DNA from: UBA1240 sp045599185
Lineage (GTDB): Bacteria; Spirochaetota; Spirochaetia; Treponematales; Treponemataceae
NCBI GenBank assembly: GCA_045599185.1
Contig: JAZRVO010000033.1
Coordinates: forward strand, 1 to 64,000
Length of the DNA stretch: 64,000 nt
Direction: 5' to 3'
Shown one piece after another: positions 24,278 through 34,246 of this stretch (the first letter of the stretch is position 1; each line of letters starts with the position of its first letter). Both the position numbers and the translations under genes were made by a program. The notes under the pieces were generated by a model that had not been told where the DNA came from, searched no databases, and saw only the letters and a program-made list of their open reading frames with translations.

Positions 24278-25882
24278 TCAGTCAATTGCAGCAATTGCGG
24301 CTTTTTCAACAGCCAGACCTTTGGTGTATGAGGCAAAAAACTTGTTGAATCCTTCAATGTCTTCTTTTGTTGCTTCAACCGTAGAACTTGCACTGCTGGC
24401 AAAAACTTCGGCGGCAAGATAGTCGCCCAGACTGCGGCCGCTGCCTTTTACAAGGTAGGCAGCCAGCAAAGCCATGCCCCACGGGCCGCCTTCACCGGCA
24501 GTAGAAAGTGCAGAAATTGGCGTGTGCATTGCTGCGGCCATTGCCATCAAACCGGCTTCTGCCTTAAAGAATCCGCCGTGTCCTGTCAAACGGTCAATCT
24601 TTACTTTTTCCGCATCAAACAGAATGTCCATACCTGTACGCAGTGCACCCAATGCGGTAAAAAGCTGGGCACGCATAAAGTTAGGCAAGTTAAAGCTTGC
24701 ATTCTGTGCGCGTACAAAAAGCGGGCGGCCTTCGTTAATTTCGGTCATCGATTCACCTGAAATGTAGTTGAATGGCAAAAGTCCGCCGCAGTCTTTATCG
24801 CCTTTTAATGCAGCACCAAGCAAGGCATCGTACAAGGCCGGTTTTGCAACTTTAAATCCGCAGGCTTCAATTGCCTGTGCAAAAAGCTTAATCCATGCGT
24901 CATAATCGCCGGTACAGTTGTTGGCGTGTGCCATTGCCGTCAAATAACCGTCCGGTGTAGTAACAAGGTCAATTTTTCCGCTGTAGGCTTTGCTAAGGTC
25001 TTTTTCAAGAACAACCATTGCAAATACGCTTGTTCCGGCAGAAACGTTACCTGTGCGCGGTGCTACGCTGTTAGTTGCAACCATACCTGTTCCGGCATCA
25101 CCTTCCGGCGGTGCAAGCGGTACGCCGGCAAGCAAATCGCCGTCTTTGTCCAAAAGTTTTGCACCGGCAGCGGTTAACGTACCGGCCTGTGTGCCTGCAC
25201 AGATTGCCTTTGGCATAAGGTCTAAAAGCTTGCAGTTCAAGCCTTTTTTTGAAATCAATTCGTCAAACTGGGCAACCATTTTCTGGTTGTAGTTTTTGGT
25301 AGCAATGTCAATTGGGAACATGCCTGAAGCATCGCCAACGCCCAGCACTTTTTCGCCGCTAAGCTGCCAGTGAACGTATCCGGCAAGGGTTGTAAAGAAC
25401 GCTACGTCTTTTACGTGAGGTTCGTTGTTTAAAACAGCCTGATAAAAGTGAGAAATGCTCCAGCGTTCTGGAATTGGATAATTGAAAAGAGCAGACAATT
25501 CTGCTGAAGCCTGACCGGTGATGGTATTGCGCCATGTGCGGAAAGGAACCAGAAGCCTGTCATTTTTGTCAAAAGCAAGATATCCGTGCATCATGGCACT
25601 TACGCCAAATGCGGCAAGTTTTGTTAATGTTACGCCGTATTTTGCCTTTACGTCTTTTTTCATTTCTGCGTAACAGGTAGAAAGCCCGGTATGAATTTCA
25701 TCAAGTGAATAAGTCCAGATACCGTTATCAAGAGTATTTTCCCAGTCGAAAGCCCCACTTGCAACTGGTGCGTTTGTAGAATCGATTAAAACTGCCTTAA
25801 TGCGGGTTGAACCAAATTCAATGCCCAGAACTGCACTACCCGATTCTATTTCAGATGCTATCCTTTTTTTATCATCTGCCAT
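24278..25882 (-). CDS. araB: L-ribulokinase-like FGGY kinase
   Basis: This 534-residue sugar kinase would phosphorylate L-ribulose with ATP. The N-terminal VLGIEFGSTRIKAVL holds the phosphate-1 motif of the FGGY family, GVSAMMHGYLAF the sugar-binding region, and the C-terminal LTGHGGFFKAEAG the adenosine motif. It resembles the AraB2 branch found in gut anaerobes rather than E. coli AraB. ATG at 25882 was chosen because GGAGG lies 8 bases upstream; in-frame ATGs upstream overlap that site. Position directly after lacI and before araA supports ribulose as substrate. Confidence 0.88.
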   Translation of the reverse strand: MADDKKRIASEIESGSAVLGIEFGSTRIKAVLIDSTNAPVASGAFDWENTLDNGIWTYSLDEIHTGLSTCYAEMKKDVKAKYGVTLTKLAAFGVSAMMHGYLAFDKNDRLLVPFRTWRNTITGQASAELSALFNYPIPERWSISHFYQAVLNNEPHVKDVAFFTTLAGYVHWQLSGEKVLGVGDASGMFPIDIATKNYNQKMVAQFDELISKKGLNCKLLDLMPKAICAGTQAGTLTAAGAKLLDKDGDLLAGVPLAPPEGDAGTGMVATNSVAPRTGNVSAGTSVFAMVVLEKDLSKAYSGKIDLVTTPDGYLTAMAHANNCTGDYDAWIKLFAQAIEACGFKVAKPALYDALLGAALKGDKDCGGLLPFNYISGESMTEINEGRPLFVRAQNASFNLPNFMRAQLFTALGALRTGMDILFDAEKVKIDRLTGHGGFFKAEAGLMAMAAAMHTPISALSTAGEGGPWGMALLAAYLVKGSGRSLGDYLAAEVFASSASSTVEATKEDIEGFNKFFASYTKGLAVEKAAIAAID

Positions 25883-25976
25883 TTTGTTTTCCTCCATAAA
25901 ATATGCATCATAAGAATTACTGTTTTCAGGAATTCTTCGTTTTATGTTCAATTTTAAGTTTGCAAGTTTGTGGCGG

Positions 25977-26999
25977 CTAGTTTAAGGCCATCGCGTGTTC
26001 CTTAAAGAACACGTCTACAGGTATTTCCGTGTTTTCCGCCTGCTGCTGCAAAATCTGCTTGCGGTAAAGGGTTTGAATAACCGAATAGCCCTGCTGCTGC
26101 GGCCGCTGTGCAAGCAGACAGTCAATTTTTCCGGCAACCAGCGCCTGCCTGTTTTCAGGTATCATGTCGTAACCGATAAGCGCAATCTGGTCTTTAAGGC
26201 CGCGGTTTTTCAAATATTCGCCTACGTAATGCACGGCATCGTTTACAACAAACACGCCGCCAATATTCGGTTTTGCAGAAAAATAATCGTCCAGCGCGCG
26301 GTCAAAATCTTTCTGCACGGAATTGCCGTTAAAAACGAATTCTTCGCTTAATGCGTCGCCGTTTTCAAGAAAATAGGCGTTAAAACCGCGGCTTCGTTCC
26401 CGGCTGTTGTAGGCGGCGGTATATGTCATGAAAACCATGTATCTGTTTGTTTGCGGCGCAAGCATCTGCATAATTCTTCCGGCTATAAGGCCGCCCCTGA
26501 ACGGGTTTTGCGCAACAATGGCCTGGGGGCTGGTTTGCGGCAAAGGTGAATCTACAAAAGCATAGGGAACCATGTCCGGCTCTGCCAGAAGCTTGTGGCA
26601 GTCTTCGTCCATAACCGGGGCAATAACCATCATGTCAACATTCTGGCTTAAAAGTTTTTTGCCAGCTTCAAAGCATGAACCTTTTACGGAACGGTCAAAT
26701 TCTTCCAGCGCAACGTAAACAGAAAAAGGCGAAAGTTCTTTTTCAGCCTCGGTAATGCCTTCGTAGCACTGCCGCCAGTAACCGCTTTCCGATTCCAGAT
26801 TTGGCAAAAGCACGCCTATTACAAAATTGCGGTTAAGTTTTAAATGGCGCGCAATGGGATTGGGCTGATACCCATATTCTGCAATAACGGCGTTTATTCT
26901 TTCTGCGGTTTCTGGAGCTACCCTGCCACGGTTGTGTATAACCCTGTCAACCGTACCAATGGAAACACCGGCTTTCTGCGCAATTTCTGTAATAGTCAT
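25977..26999 (-). CDS. LacI-family transcriptional regulator of ara genes
   Basis: This 340-residue DNA-binding regulator has an N-terminal LacI helix-turn-helix (TITEIAQKAGVSIGTVDRVI, residues 2-21), the hinge region YGYQPNPIARHLK and a periplasmic-binding-protein-like effector domain (from VIGVLLPN). It heads the lacI-araB-araA-araD operon. The promoter and a 10-base inverted repeat upstream suggest autoregulation, and an identical 13-base site at 4623 suggests it also controls chvE-mmsAB. The inducer is presumably L-arabinose or an intermediate. This replaces the AraC or AraR types used by other bacteria. Confidence 0.88.
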   Translation of the reverse strand: MTITEIAQKAGVSIGTVDRVIHNRGRVAPETAERINAVIAEYGYQPNPIARHLKLNRNFVIGVLLPNLESESGYWRQCYEGITEAEKELSPFSVYVALEEFDRSVKGSCFEAGKKLLSQNVDMMVIAPVMDEDCHKLLAEPDMVPYAFVDSPLPQTSPQAIVAQNPFRGGLIAGRIMQMLAPQTNRYMVFMTYTAAYNSRERSRGFNAYFLENGDALSEEFVFNGNSVQKDFDRALDDYFSAKPNIGGVFVVNDAVHYVGEYLKNRGLKDQIALIGYDMIPENRQALVAGKIDCLLAQRPQQQGYSVIQTLYRKQILQQQAENTEIPVDVFFKEHAMALN

Positions 27000-27027
27000 T
27001 TTTTTATCGCTTTATTCCAATGATGTT

Positions 27028-27075
27028 CGTACACACAAATAAATAAAAAAAATTATTTTATGTGTGTACGTTAAC
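27028..27075. promoter_or_regulatory. operator region of lacI-araBAD
   Basis: CGTACACACA (27028-27037) and TGTGTGTACG (27061-27070) are perfect 10-base inverted copies 23 bases apart. The second runs on into TTAAC, giving the TGTGTACGTTAAC found at 4623-4635. It lies just downstream of the -10 box. Confidence 0.65.
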
Positions 27076-27104
27076 AATATAACACAGCACATTTTATACA
27101 GCAA
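27076..27104 (-). promoter_or_regulatory. promoter of lacI-araBAD
   Basis: On the minus strand TATATT (complement of 27076-27081) is a good -10; the -35 with a 17-base spacer is TTGCTG (27099-27104), weak. The adjoining operator would overlap the transcription start. Confidence 0.45.
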
Positions 27105-27313
27105 GCAAAATCTTAAAGTTTCGTCATTTTTAACATAAAATTTACCGAAAGTCCTGTTTTAGCCCCATTTATGCAAAGACGCATGTAAAAATAACCGGTT
27201 TTTTACTGCGGTTTTGCAGGCTTGTTTTATAAGCACGGCAAAACAGAAAGGCCGAATGACGAATTTTTATGAAATGTTCCAGAAACTGCCTTTTGGCAGC
27301 CTCTGCCGCAAAT
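27105..27313. other. intergenic region without recognised gene
   Basis: Between the lacI promoter and the hydrogenase terminator only a short hairpin CTGCC/GGCAG near 27288 was seen. No open frame with a ribosome binding site is present. Confidence 0.4.
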
Positions 27314-27355
27314 AAAAAAGCCGCAGCTGACGTATTCATCAGTCTGCGGCTTTTG
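27314..27355 (-). terminator. terminator of the hydrogenase gene
   Basis: AAAAGCCGCAG pairs with CTGCGGCTTTT, and an inner CTGA/TCAG extends the stem. The A/T flanks let it stop transcription in either direction. Confidence 0.88.
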
Positions 27356-27388
27356 CCTGTTTTTTAGCTTTTAAAACCTTAAAGGCAA

Positions 27389-28858
27389 TTATTCTTCAGC
27401 AGGTTTTACACCGGCTTCTACATATTTTTTCAATTGAACGGCAGCAACTTTTGGATTGGTTACCACGCACGGGCCGGCAATGCAGCCGCCCTGACACGCC
27501 ATAACTTCTACAAGGTTTGGAGTTTCGGCAGTTGGCTTTAATACGCCGGCCTGTATTTTTCCGTAATAGGCAAGTTTTTTCATGCCGTCTTTATCAAGGC
27601 CGTCAATAATGCCCACTCGCAGAATGTCCGGGTTTTTAAGCCGCAGTTTTACCGCGTTTGCAACACCGCCACTTGCAGCAAAACTTCTGCCGGAAGCCGT
27701 CGGTGCTTCATCAAGCTCGGCGCATTCCTGAGCAACAACGTCTATATCTTTTGCAGCAAACAGGGCGCTTAATTCTTCTACCGAAATTACATAGTCAACG
27801 CTGTCGTCATCAAAACCTTCGCGGCGTTTTGCAAGACACGGGCCTACAAAAACCGTTATGCAGTCCGGATTTTCGGATTTGGCAAGTTCGGCGGTGTAAT
27901 GCATCGGGCTTCGCGTGTCGCTAACGCAGGGCAAAAGGTCCGGAACATGCACTTTTACGGCGCGCACGTAGGCAGAACAGCAGGAAGTAGTCATCAGCTT
28001 TTCACCGTCTTCCATGCGTTTTTCAAATTCCGCAGCTTCCTTGTCGGCACAAATGTCTGCACCTTTTGCAACTTCGTAAATGCGGCTGAACCCGGCCTTT
28101 TTAAGCGCGCCTTCCAGCTGCCCCGGCTTGGTGCGGAACTGAGCCGCAATTGCCGGTGCATACATTGCAACAACATTTTTTCCGTTCATAATGTGCTTTA
28201 TAACGTCAAAAAGCTGGCTCTTATCCATCATTGCGCCAAAAGGGCATTCGCGCATACAGTTACCGCAAAAAATGCACTTGTCGTAATTGATGGTTTCCTT
28301 GCCCTTGTCGTTTTTGCTGATTGCGCCAACCGGGCAGGCTTCTTCGCATGGCACGGGAATTTTAATGATTGCGTGGTACGGACAGTTCTGCATGCACAAA
28401 CCGCAGTTTACGCATTTAGATTCATCAATGCACGAACGGCCGTTTTTAATTTCAATTGCTTTTTTTGCACAGTTCATAATGCAGGGCTGTGCCAGACACG
28501 ACTGGCACGCGTTTGTTACCAGATAACGGGTGCGCACGCAGGCGTTGCAGGCTTCGTCCAGAACCGTAAGCATAGGCCAGGTGGGTTTTTCGCGTTCAGT
28601 TGCCGCATCAACATAATCGGCAAGGCGAAATTCGCCGGTGTCGTCTTCTACGGAAAAGCCAAGGCGCGCCATAATGCGCATGCGCAAAATTGCCCGGTCG
28701 TGATAGATGCAGCAGCTGGTTGGCTGGGAATTTTTCGGTGCCATTTCTGCCGGAATGTTGTGAACCTTGTCGCGCAAAGTTCCTTCAATTTGATAGCGTG
28801 CAAGACGTTCCAGAATATCGCGCTTGATGTGCGCCGTGCGGTTGTTCAGGTTAAGCAT
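27389..28858 (-). CDS. [FeFe]-hydrogenase, monomeric type
   Basis: This 489-residue protein has ferredoxin-like cluster motifs followed by an H-cluster domain. Visible are CNACVRT...CQSC (from 104), CVNCGLCMQNCP (139-150), CEEACP (161-166) and CIFCGNCMRECP (185-196). H-cluster motifs are TSCCSAYV (291-298), FVGPCLAKRRE (near 337-347) and MACQGGCIAGPC near the C-terminus, all keeping the cysteines but differing from the TSCCPGW/MPCTAKK consensus of group A enzymes. It may be a group B-type hydrogenase, for hydrogen production or sensing. The maturation genes hydEFG are not in the window. AAAAGGAA precedes the ATG. Confidence 0.9.
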   Translation of the reverse strand: MLNLNNRTAHIKRDILERLARYQIEGTLRDKVHNIPAEMAPKNSQPTSCCIYHDRAILRMRIMARLGFSVEDDTGEFRLADYVDAATEREKPTWPMLTVLDEACNACVRTRYLVTNACQSCLAQPCIMNCAKKAIEIKNGRSCIDESKCVNCGLCMQNCPYHAIIKIPVPCEEACPVGAISKNDKGKETINYDKCIFCGNCMRECPFGAMMDKSQLFDVIKHIMNGKNVVAMYAPAIAAQFRTKPGQLEGALKKAGFSRIYEVAKGADICADKEAAEFEKRMEDGEKLMTTSCCSAYVRAVKVHVPDLLPCVSDTRSPMHYTAELAKSENPDCITVFVGPCLAKRREGFDDDSVDYVISVEELSALFAAKDIDVVAQECAELDEAPTASGRSFAASGGVANAVKLRLKNPDILRVGIIDGLDKDGMKKLAYYGKIQAGVLKPTAETPNLVEVMACQGGCIAGPCVVTNPKVAAVQLKKYVEAGVKPAEE

Positions 28859-28924
28859 TTTTTTCCTTTTCCGTTTTCAGTTGAATTTATTAAAATCTTT
28901 AAATTTTCAGTTTTTTTGCAGCAT

Positions 28925-30583
28925 TTATACAAAACTTTTTGATACATGGGTTTGCGCCAGCTGGTAAAGCGTATTCATGCGTGTAGTGCCGCTGCGGCGA
29001 GAAAAACCTGCCGCCATATAATAGCGCATGCGCGGATGATGCTGGTTTTCTTCATCAAGCATGTCGTCAAGCTTTTTAAGGTTTCTTTTTACAATTTCAT
29101 CGTTTTCGGCAGGGAAAAGTACGCACAGAGATTCGTCTGCCATGCGGAAAACCCGGCCGGTTTTGCCAAAAATGTTCTTTACAAAACCAGTAAAGGTAAG
29201 AAAAACCGAATCGCCTTCAAAAGTGCCAAGCCCCGGAACGTCAGTTCCCAGCGGTTCAAGATTCAGAATTATTGCATAATACGCGTCGTCGTACCGGCTT
29301 TCAAAATCCGGCAGGCTTTCGTCAAAGGAAATCTGGTTTGGCAGGCCGGTCAAATAGTCTGTTTTCAGGCTGAGATTGTAAAGCCGTTCGTTCGTTTCCT
29401 GTTCTACGCGCGGCTTAATTTTAAGCACAAGACCCAGTAGAATGCAAAGGAACATCAGGATTGTTCCGGTAATTATTCCGAAGCCGGTTAAAACATTTAT
29501 CTGGGCGTTAATATTTTTAAGCACGTAATAAATCAAAAGTTCCGCCACAACGGCAATAACCATTGAAATAAAACCTATTGCGTTTAAATTTTCTTCAAAT
29601 TTGTGGTGCAGCATGCTTTCCGTAATTGCAAACACGCCGCATACAAGTTCTGCACCGATGCTTGCAAACATTACGTTACGGGTTGCAGGTAAATGCACGA
29701 TGTTTACAAAGTCCAGAATTACTGCCGCAAAAACGTAAAGGGCAAACCAGGTTATCAGAACGTAAAAAGTAAGCCGTACATGCCGGTGAACGGGAACAAG
29801 GGTAATGAACATTGCCATCAGGCTAAGGTTCAAGGAATAAATCGAAACATGTTCCATCCACGAATTGAACGAGAAATTCCTGAAAAAAGCTTCTACACAG
29901 CCGTTGTGATACAACGATTCAAAACCAAGGCTGATAAGGAAAAAACTGCAGACAAATATAACCTTTATATTCCGCCTGTAAAAAACCATCACTGCCGAAC
30001 ACAGCAGGCCAATAATGCCCCAGGTTATGAAGAAAAGCGATGCAAAGCAAAGCAGAATGTTTCCGCGGATAATGCCGGGAAATGAATGTTCGGCACTTTC
30101 AACGTAAACCGGCAGAATGGTAGAAAAACTGTCAGGTTCGCACACCGTTAGGGTTATGCGCAAAACCGAAGGGTCTGGCAACCCGATGATTGGTATAATA
30201 TGAAAGCCGCATCCTACATTTCTGCCTTCGGCAGCAATTTCGTGGCCGTAGGAATAAACCTGAATGCCGTTAATGCTTACGTCAACAATGCTGTACCATG
30301 CGCTCAGGCGCAGGATAGGGTTTTGTATGGGGTATTGGGGCAAAGAACGGGTAATCGTTACTACATCACCAGTGCCTACGGTTGGAAAGCGTACGTCTGA
30401 CAGAACAGGCTTTGTGTAGCTTGTACCGTTTACGGCAACTTCCCAGCCGTCTTCAAGTTTTATTGATTCGGGAAGACGTTTTTCAAGCGTTGATGCACTT
30501 ATATAGAATAAAACGAAAAAAGCCACAAACCCTGCTATCAGGCTTGTGCCATATAAAAACATGGTTTTATCTTTGCCTTGCAT
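28925..30583 (-). CDS. membrane protein with degenerate GGDEF domain
   Basis: This 552-residue protein begins with one membrane segment, an extracytoplasmic beta-rich region (about 40-185, DISM-like), about seven membrane helices (about 190-400) and a C-terminal GGDEF-family domain starting DYLTGLPNQISFDE. The catalytic GGDEF is replaced by M-A-D-E-S, so cyclic di-GMP synthesis is unlikely; a receptor or regulatory role is more likely. The start at 30583 is backed by a promoter whose start site falls 2-3 bases before the ATG. It reads towards the hydrogenase 66 bases away, so the two may be co-transcribed. Confidence 0.8.
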   Translation of the reverse strand: MQGKDKTMFLYGTSLIAGFVAFFVLFYISASTLEKRLPESIKLEDGWEVAVNGTSYTKPVLSDVRFPTVGTGDVVTITRSLPQYPIQNPILRLSAWYSIVDVSINGIQVYSYGHEIAAEGRNVGCGFHIIPIIGLPDPSVLRITLTVCEPDSFSTILPVYVESAEHSFPGIIRGNILLCFASLFFITWGIIGLLCSAVMVFYRRNIKVIFVCSFFLISLGFESLYHNGCVEAFFRNFSFNSWMEHVSIYSLNLSLMAMFITLVPVHRHVRLTFYVLITWFALYVFAAVILDFVNIVHLPATRNVMFASIGAELVCGVFAITESMLHHKFEENLNAIGFISMVIAVVAELLIYYVLKNINAQINVLTGFGIITGTILMFLCILLGLVLKIKPRVEQETNERLYNLSLKTDYLTGLPNQISFDESLPDFESRYDDAYYAIILNLEPLGTDVPGLGTFEGDSVFLTFTGFVKNIFGKTGRVFRMADESLCVLFPAENDEIVKRNLKKLDDMLDEENQHHPRMRYYMAAGFSRRSGTTRMNTLYQLAQTHVSKSFV

Positions 30584-30592
30584 AATGAAAAT

Positions 30593-30621
30593 ATTTTACA
30601 GTAAGTCGGCAAATTTCTCAA
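30593..30621 (-). promoter_or_regulatory. promoter giving a near-leaderless mRNA
   Basis: TTGAGA (complement of 30616-30621), 17-base spacer, TAAAAT (complement of 30593-30598). Initiation seven bases downstream leaves only two or three bases before the ATG, which has no Shine-Dalgarno sequence. Confidence 0.55.
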
Positions 30622-30804
30622 CAACACCCAATTGCCTGATTGCGGCGTGTTTTTATTTGTTCAGCTTGTTTTGCGTGCAAGGCACGGCGGCAAGTAACTA
30701 GCCAGGCTGAAAAGCGACAGAAATAACATAACATTGCATTAAACTTTTATATCCTATAAACTTTTGAACATTATCAATAATTTATTTCTTTATAAGAGGC
30801 TGAC

Positions 30805-32246
30805 ATGAAAAACGCCAGAGAAAACAATTACAAAGACAATTTCTGCATTTTTGTTTTTCTTACTTTTTTTGTAATGGTTCTGCAATACGTTTTTACAGAA
30901 TATGCACATTTTGAAGATGACTATTATTTCAGTACGGTACTGGACAACCAGAACCTGCTTGTATTTTTAAAAACCAGATATTTGAACTGGTCTTCAAGGC
31001 TGCTTACAGATGCCCTGCTGGTAATTGTTACGCACCAGTCGGCACTGGTATGGAAAATACTGCATTCGCTGGTTGTGCTGTTTACGGTTACAGGCATTGC
31101 AGAAATTACAATTCCGCAAAATAAAAAAGAATATGTTTTTATCGTGCCAATGCTGTTTGCGTTTATGCCGGTAGCCGTATTCAACGATACGGGCTGGATG
31201 GCAACTACACTGAACTATGCGTGGCCGCTTGCCGCGTGTATGCCTTTTTTCGTAATTTTGAAAAAATCTTTAGCAGGCGAAGAAAAAACAATAACCAGAT
31301 TCTTCTATATATTCAGTTTTATTCTGCTGTTTTACGGCTGCAACCAGGAACAGATGTGTGCCGTTGTTTTTGCAAGTTCTGTTTTAATGATAATTTGCAC
31401 AGTTTACGAAAACCGCGGAAAAGTCTTTTCCCTTGCAGGCGTAAACCGTTATTACATATTTACGCTGGTGCTTTCTGCACTGTTTTTCCTGCTGATCATT
31501 CTGTGTCCCGGCAACAGCATCAGGTTTGAGTCTGAAGTAAACACCTGGTATCCGGATTATGTAAACTTAAATATTTTTCAGAAACTTGATGCAGGATTCC
31601 TTATTACAATGACCTATTTCTTTACTTTTACGGAAGTATGGTCAAAAGGCGGCGTATTTACGCCTAATTATTTAATTCTTCCATTGTTCATAATTATGGC
31701 AGTCAATTTTCTTTCAAAGAAAAAACATGTTTTTTCAATTTGCACCGTTCTGCTTGCCGTTTTTCACTTTTCTTCGGCTATTTGCAGGGCGCAAATCTGT
31801 TCAAAAACAATTCAATAGGCGATTTTTCAAAATATTCCAATTCGGCAATTATTGCAGAAACCTGCGTGTTTATTGCCGTCTTGTTTCTTACCCTTCTGTG
31901 CGTTTACAAATCGTTTAATAACAGAAAAAAATCGCTGGCAGCCCTTATTGTAATGCTTGCAGGGTTTTGCACAAGAATGATTATTTCATTTTCGCCAACG
32001 CTATATCCAAGCAATACAAGACCGGGCTACGCAATGGCCCTTGCAATTGTTGTTGTTGCTGCGCTGGTTTTTGTTGAATTTGTATCTAACGGCAATTTTT
32101 CTTTTGCAAAAATCCTTTATGGGGTATTTGCCGTTCTTATTCTGCTTATGTTCATCAATTCTTACCGCGATAAACTTGTCCTGCACAAAAACTGGGATTT
32201 TGTTTCTGGCAGTACCAGCAATTTTGTCAGTTCAGCACGAACCTAA
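30805..32246 (+). pseudogene. frameshifted multispanning membrane protein (DUF6056-like)
   Basis: Two frames together encode one polytopic membrane protein. The first (30805-31818) has GAGG before its ATG, the motifs FEDDYYFS, NDTGWMATTLNYAWPLA and LCPGNS, and many hydrophobic helices. The second, open through 32246, continues with FFGYLQGANLF, further helices and SPTLYPSNTRPGY. Sense passes from one to the other around 31755-31785, near GTTTTTCACTTTTCTTC, as if one base were lost. The layout recalls GT-C-like glycan-assembly proteins. It is either a real null allele, a phase-variable homopolymer, or a sequencing error. The gene ends tail-to-tail with ygiQ. Confidence 0.7.
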
Positions 32247-34099
32247 TACAGCTTGCTGAAGGCATCTTCCCTGTGGCACATTTTCAGCGCTTCCTTTACA
32301 AGGGGCACGTTTTCCCTTCTGTTAAACTGCAACAAGGCACGCTGCAATTTCCGTTCGTGGGCGCCGCGGGCTACGTACACTTTTTCAAAGCTGCCGTCGG
32401 CTTCAGTCTTCCACGGATTAAGCCCCGTCCAGTACATGCAGGTGGCAAGGCTTCCGGGCGTCGGGTAAAAGTCCTGAACCTGGTCTGGAACGAACCCGGT
32501 TTTTTTAAGGTACAGCGCAACATCAACCGCGGCGCTTAAATCCGCACCCGGATGCCCGGCAATGTAATAAGGAACTAAATACTGTTTCTTGCCCAGTTCC
32601 CTGTTTATGCGTTCATATTCTTTTGAAAAATCTTCGTAAACTTTGTGGGTAGACTTTCGCATAAGGCGCAGAACATTGTCATTTACGTGTTCCGGCGCAA
32701 CCTTAAGCTGGCCGCTTATGTGGTATTTGCATAAATCGTAAAAAAAAGTTTTGTCCTTGTCGCGCATAAGGTAATCAAAGCGAATGCCGGAACGAATAAA
32801 CACTTTTTTAACATTTGGAATTGCCCGTAATTTTCCAAGCAGCTGAACATAATCAGTGTGGTCAAACTTTACGTTGGGGCACGGGTCAACGCCAAGGCAG
32901 TCGCGGTTTTTGCACGCGCCGGCTTTTTTCTGCTTTTCGCACGCGTCATTTCTGAAATTTGCAGTAGGGCCGCCAATATCGTGAATGTAGCCTTTAAAAT
33001 CCGGGTCGCGGGTTAAAGATTCGGCTTCCTTCAAAATGTTTTCATGACTTCTGGACTGAATGCGCCTGCCCTGATGAAAAGTAATTGCACAAAAACTGCA
33101 CGCACCAAAACATCCGCGGCAGCTGGTTAAACTGAACTTAACTTCTGCAAGAGCCGGAATGCCGGTTTTGCCGTTGGCAGCCGGTTCATCGTACATGGGA
33201 TGCCACTTGCGGATAAATGGCAGTTCGTAAACCCTGTCCATTTCTTCCGTTGTAAGCGGCAGTGCGGGCGGATTCTGAACAACGTAACGGGCATCAGCCT
33301 TTTCAACCAGTGTAGCCGCGTTCAATGCGTCCGTGTTCTGTTCCTGAATCAGATAACTTCTGGCAAAATTCGCCTTGCATTCTGGAGAATCGGCCTTTAC
33401 TTCTTCAAAACCGGGAAGAAGAATCGGTTTTTTGCCGTTTATAAGTTCGCTTTCATCTTTTGCAAAAAGTTCGTCAATGTCAGCCTGTTTTCCCGTGTAC
33501 CAGCATGTTCCGCGCACATTGCGAATTTCCCTTGCCGATTTTCCTTCCCTAAGCTGGGCTGCAATTTCCAGCGTTGAATGTTCGCCCATTCCGTACATCA
33601 AAAGGTCGGCCTTGCTGTCCAAAAGCACCGAACGCTTTACCGTGTTGCTCCAGTAATCGTAGTGAGAAGTGCGGCGCAGGCTTGCTTCAATTCCGCCGAT
33701 AATTACGTTTACGCCCTTGTAAGCCTGCCTGATTGCGCCAACATAAGCCGTAATTGCCCTGTCCGGGCGGTGACCCTTTTCGCCGCCGTGGGCATACGCA
33801 TCTTCGGAACGCGGCTTGTTGTTTGCCGTGTAATTGCTGACCATCGAATCCATTGCACCGGCGGAAACAAGAAAAGCAAGCCGGGGCTTACCGTAAATTT
33901 TAAAACATTCAGGATTTTTCCAGTCCGGCTGAGGAAGAATTGCAACCGTGTACCCGTTTGCTTCAAGCAGGCGGCCTAAAAGCGCCGCAGCAAAACTCGG
34001 ATGATCCACATAGCCGTCACCGGAAACAAATACAAAATCTACTTCCCCAAGGCCGCGTGCCTTCATATCAGATTCTTGTGCAATAAGAAAATCAGTCAT
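32243..34099 (-). CDS. ygiQ: YgiQ-family radical SAM protein
   Basis: This 618-residue radical SAM protein matches YgiQ throughout: an N-terminal region with VSGDGYVDHPSFAAALLGR and GGIEASLRRTSHYDYW, a central cluster motif CRGCFGACSFC, a C-x5-C-type extra cysteine group (CKNRDCLGVDPCPN) and the late VPYYIAGHPG. The substrate is not known. The ATG at 34099 was chosen because TATAAT ends six bases before it, so the message is probably leaderless; there is no Shine-Dalgarno sequence and the longer frame to 34165 runs through the promoter. Confidence 0.92.
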   Translation of the reverse strand: MTDFLIAQESDMKARGLGEVDFVFVSGDGYVDHPSFAAALLGRLLEANGYTVAILPQPDWKNPECFKIYGKPRLAFLVSAGAMDSMVSNYTANNKPRSEDAYAHGGEKGHRPDRAITAYVGAIRQAYKGVNVIIGGIEASLRRTSHYDYWSNTVKRSVLLDSKADLLMYGMGEHSTLEIAAQLREGKSAREIRNVRGTCWYTGKQADIDELFAKDESELINGKKPILLPGFEEVKADSPECKANFARSYLIQEQNTDALNAATLVEKADARYVVQNPPALPLTTEEMDRVYELPFIRKWHPMYDEPAANGKTGIPALAEVKFSLTSCRGCFGACSFCAITFHQGRRIQSRSHENILKEAESLTRDPDFKGYIHDIGGPTANFRNDACEKQKKAGACKNRDCLGVDPCPNVKFDHTDYVQLLGKLRAIPNVKKVFIRSGIRFDYLMRDKDKTFFYDLCKYHISGQLKVAPEHVNDNVLRLMRKSTHKVYEDFSKEYERINRELGKKQYLVPYYIAGHPGADLSAAVDVALYLKKTGFVPDQVQDFYPTPGSLATCMYWTGLNPWKTEADGSFEKVYVARGAHERKLQRALLQFNRRENVPLVKEALKMCHREDAFSKLY

Positions 34100-34105
34100 A
34101 AACAC

Positions 34106-34134
34106 ATTATACAGAAATATCAAAGTTTTATCAG
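34106..34134 (-). promoter_or_regulatory. leaderless promoter of ygiQ
   Basis: On the minus strand CTGATA (34129-34134), 17 bases, then a perfect TATAAT (34106-34111), then exactly six bases to the ATG at 34099. Confidence 0.6.
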
Positions 34135-34246
34135 CAATTTGCAGTGCCGCAAGCTTTGCACGCATTTAAGCCCAGCATTAAAAGCTGAATTTTGTAAAAC
34201 CCTGCCGCGTTTTCAGGCAGAAAAAAATGCCAATTCCGGCGGTTTT

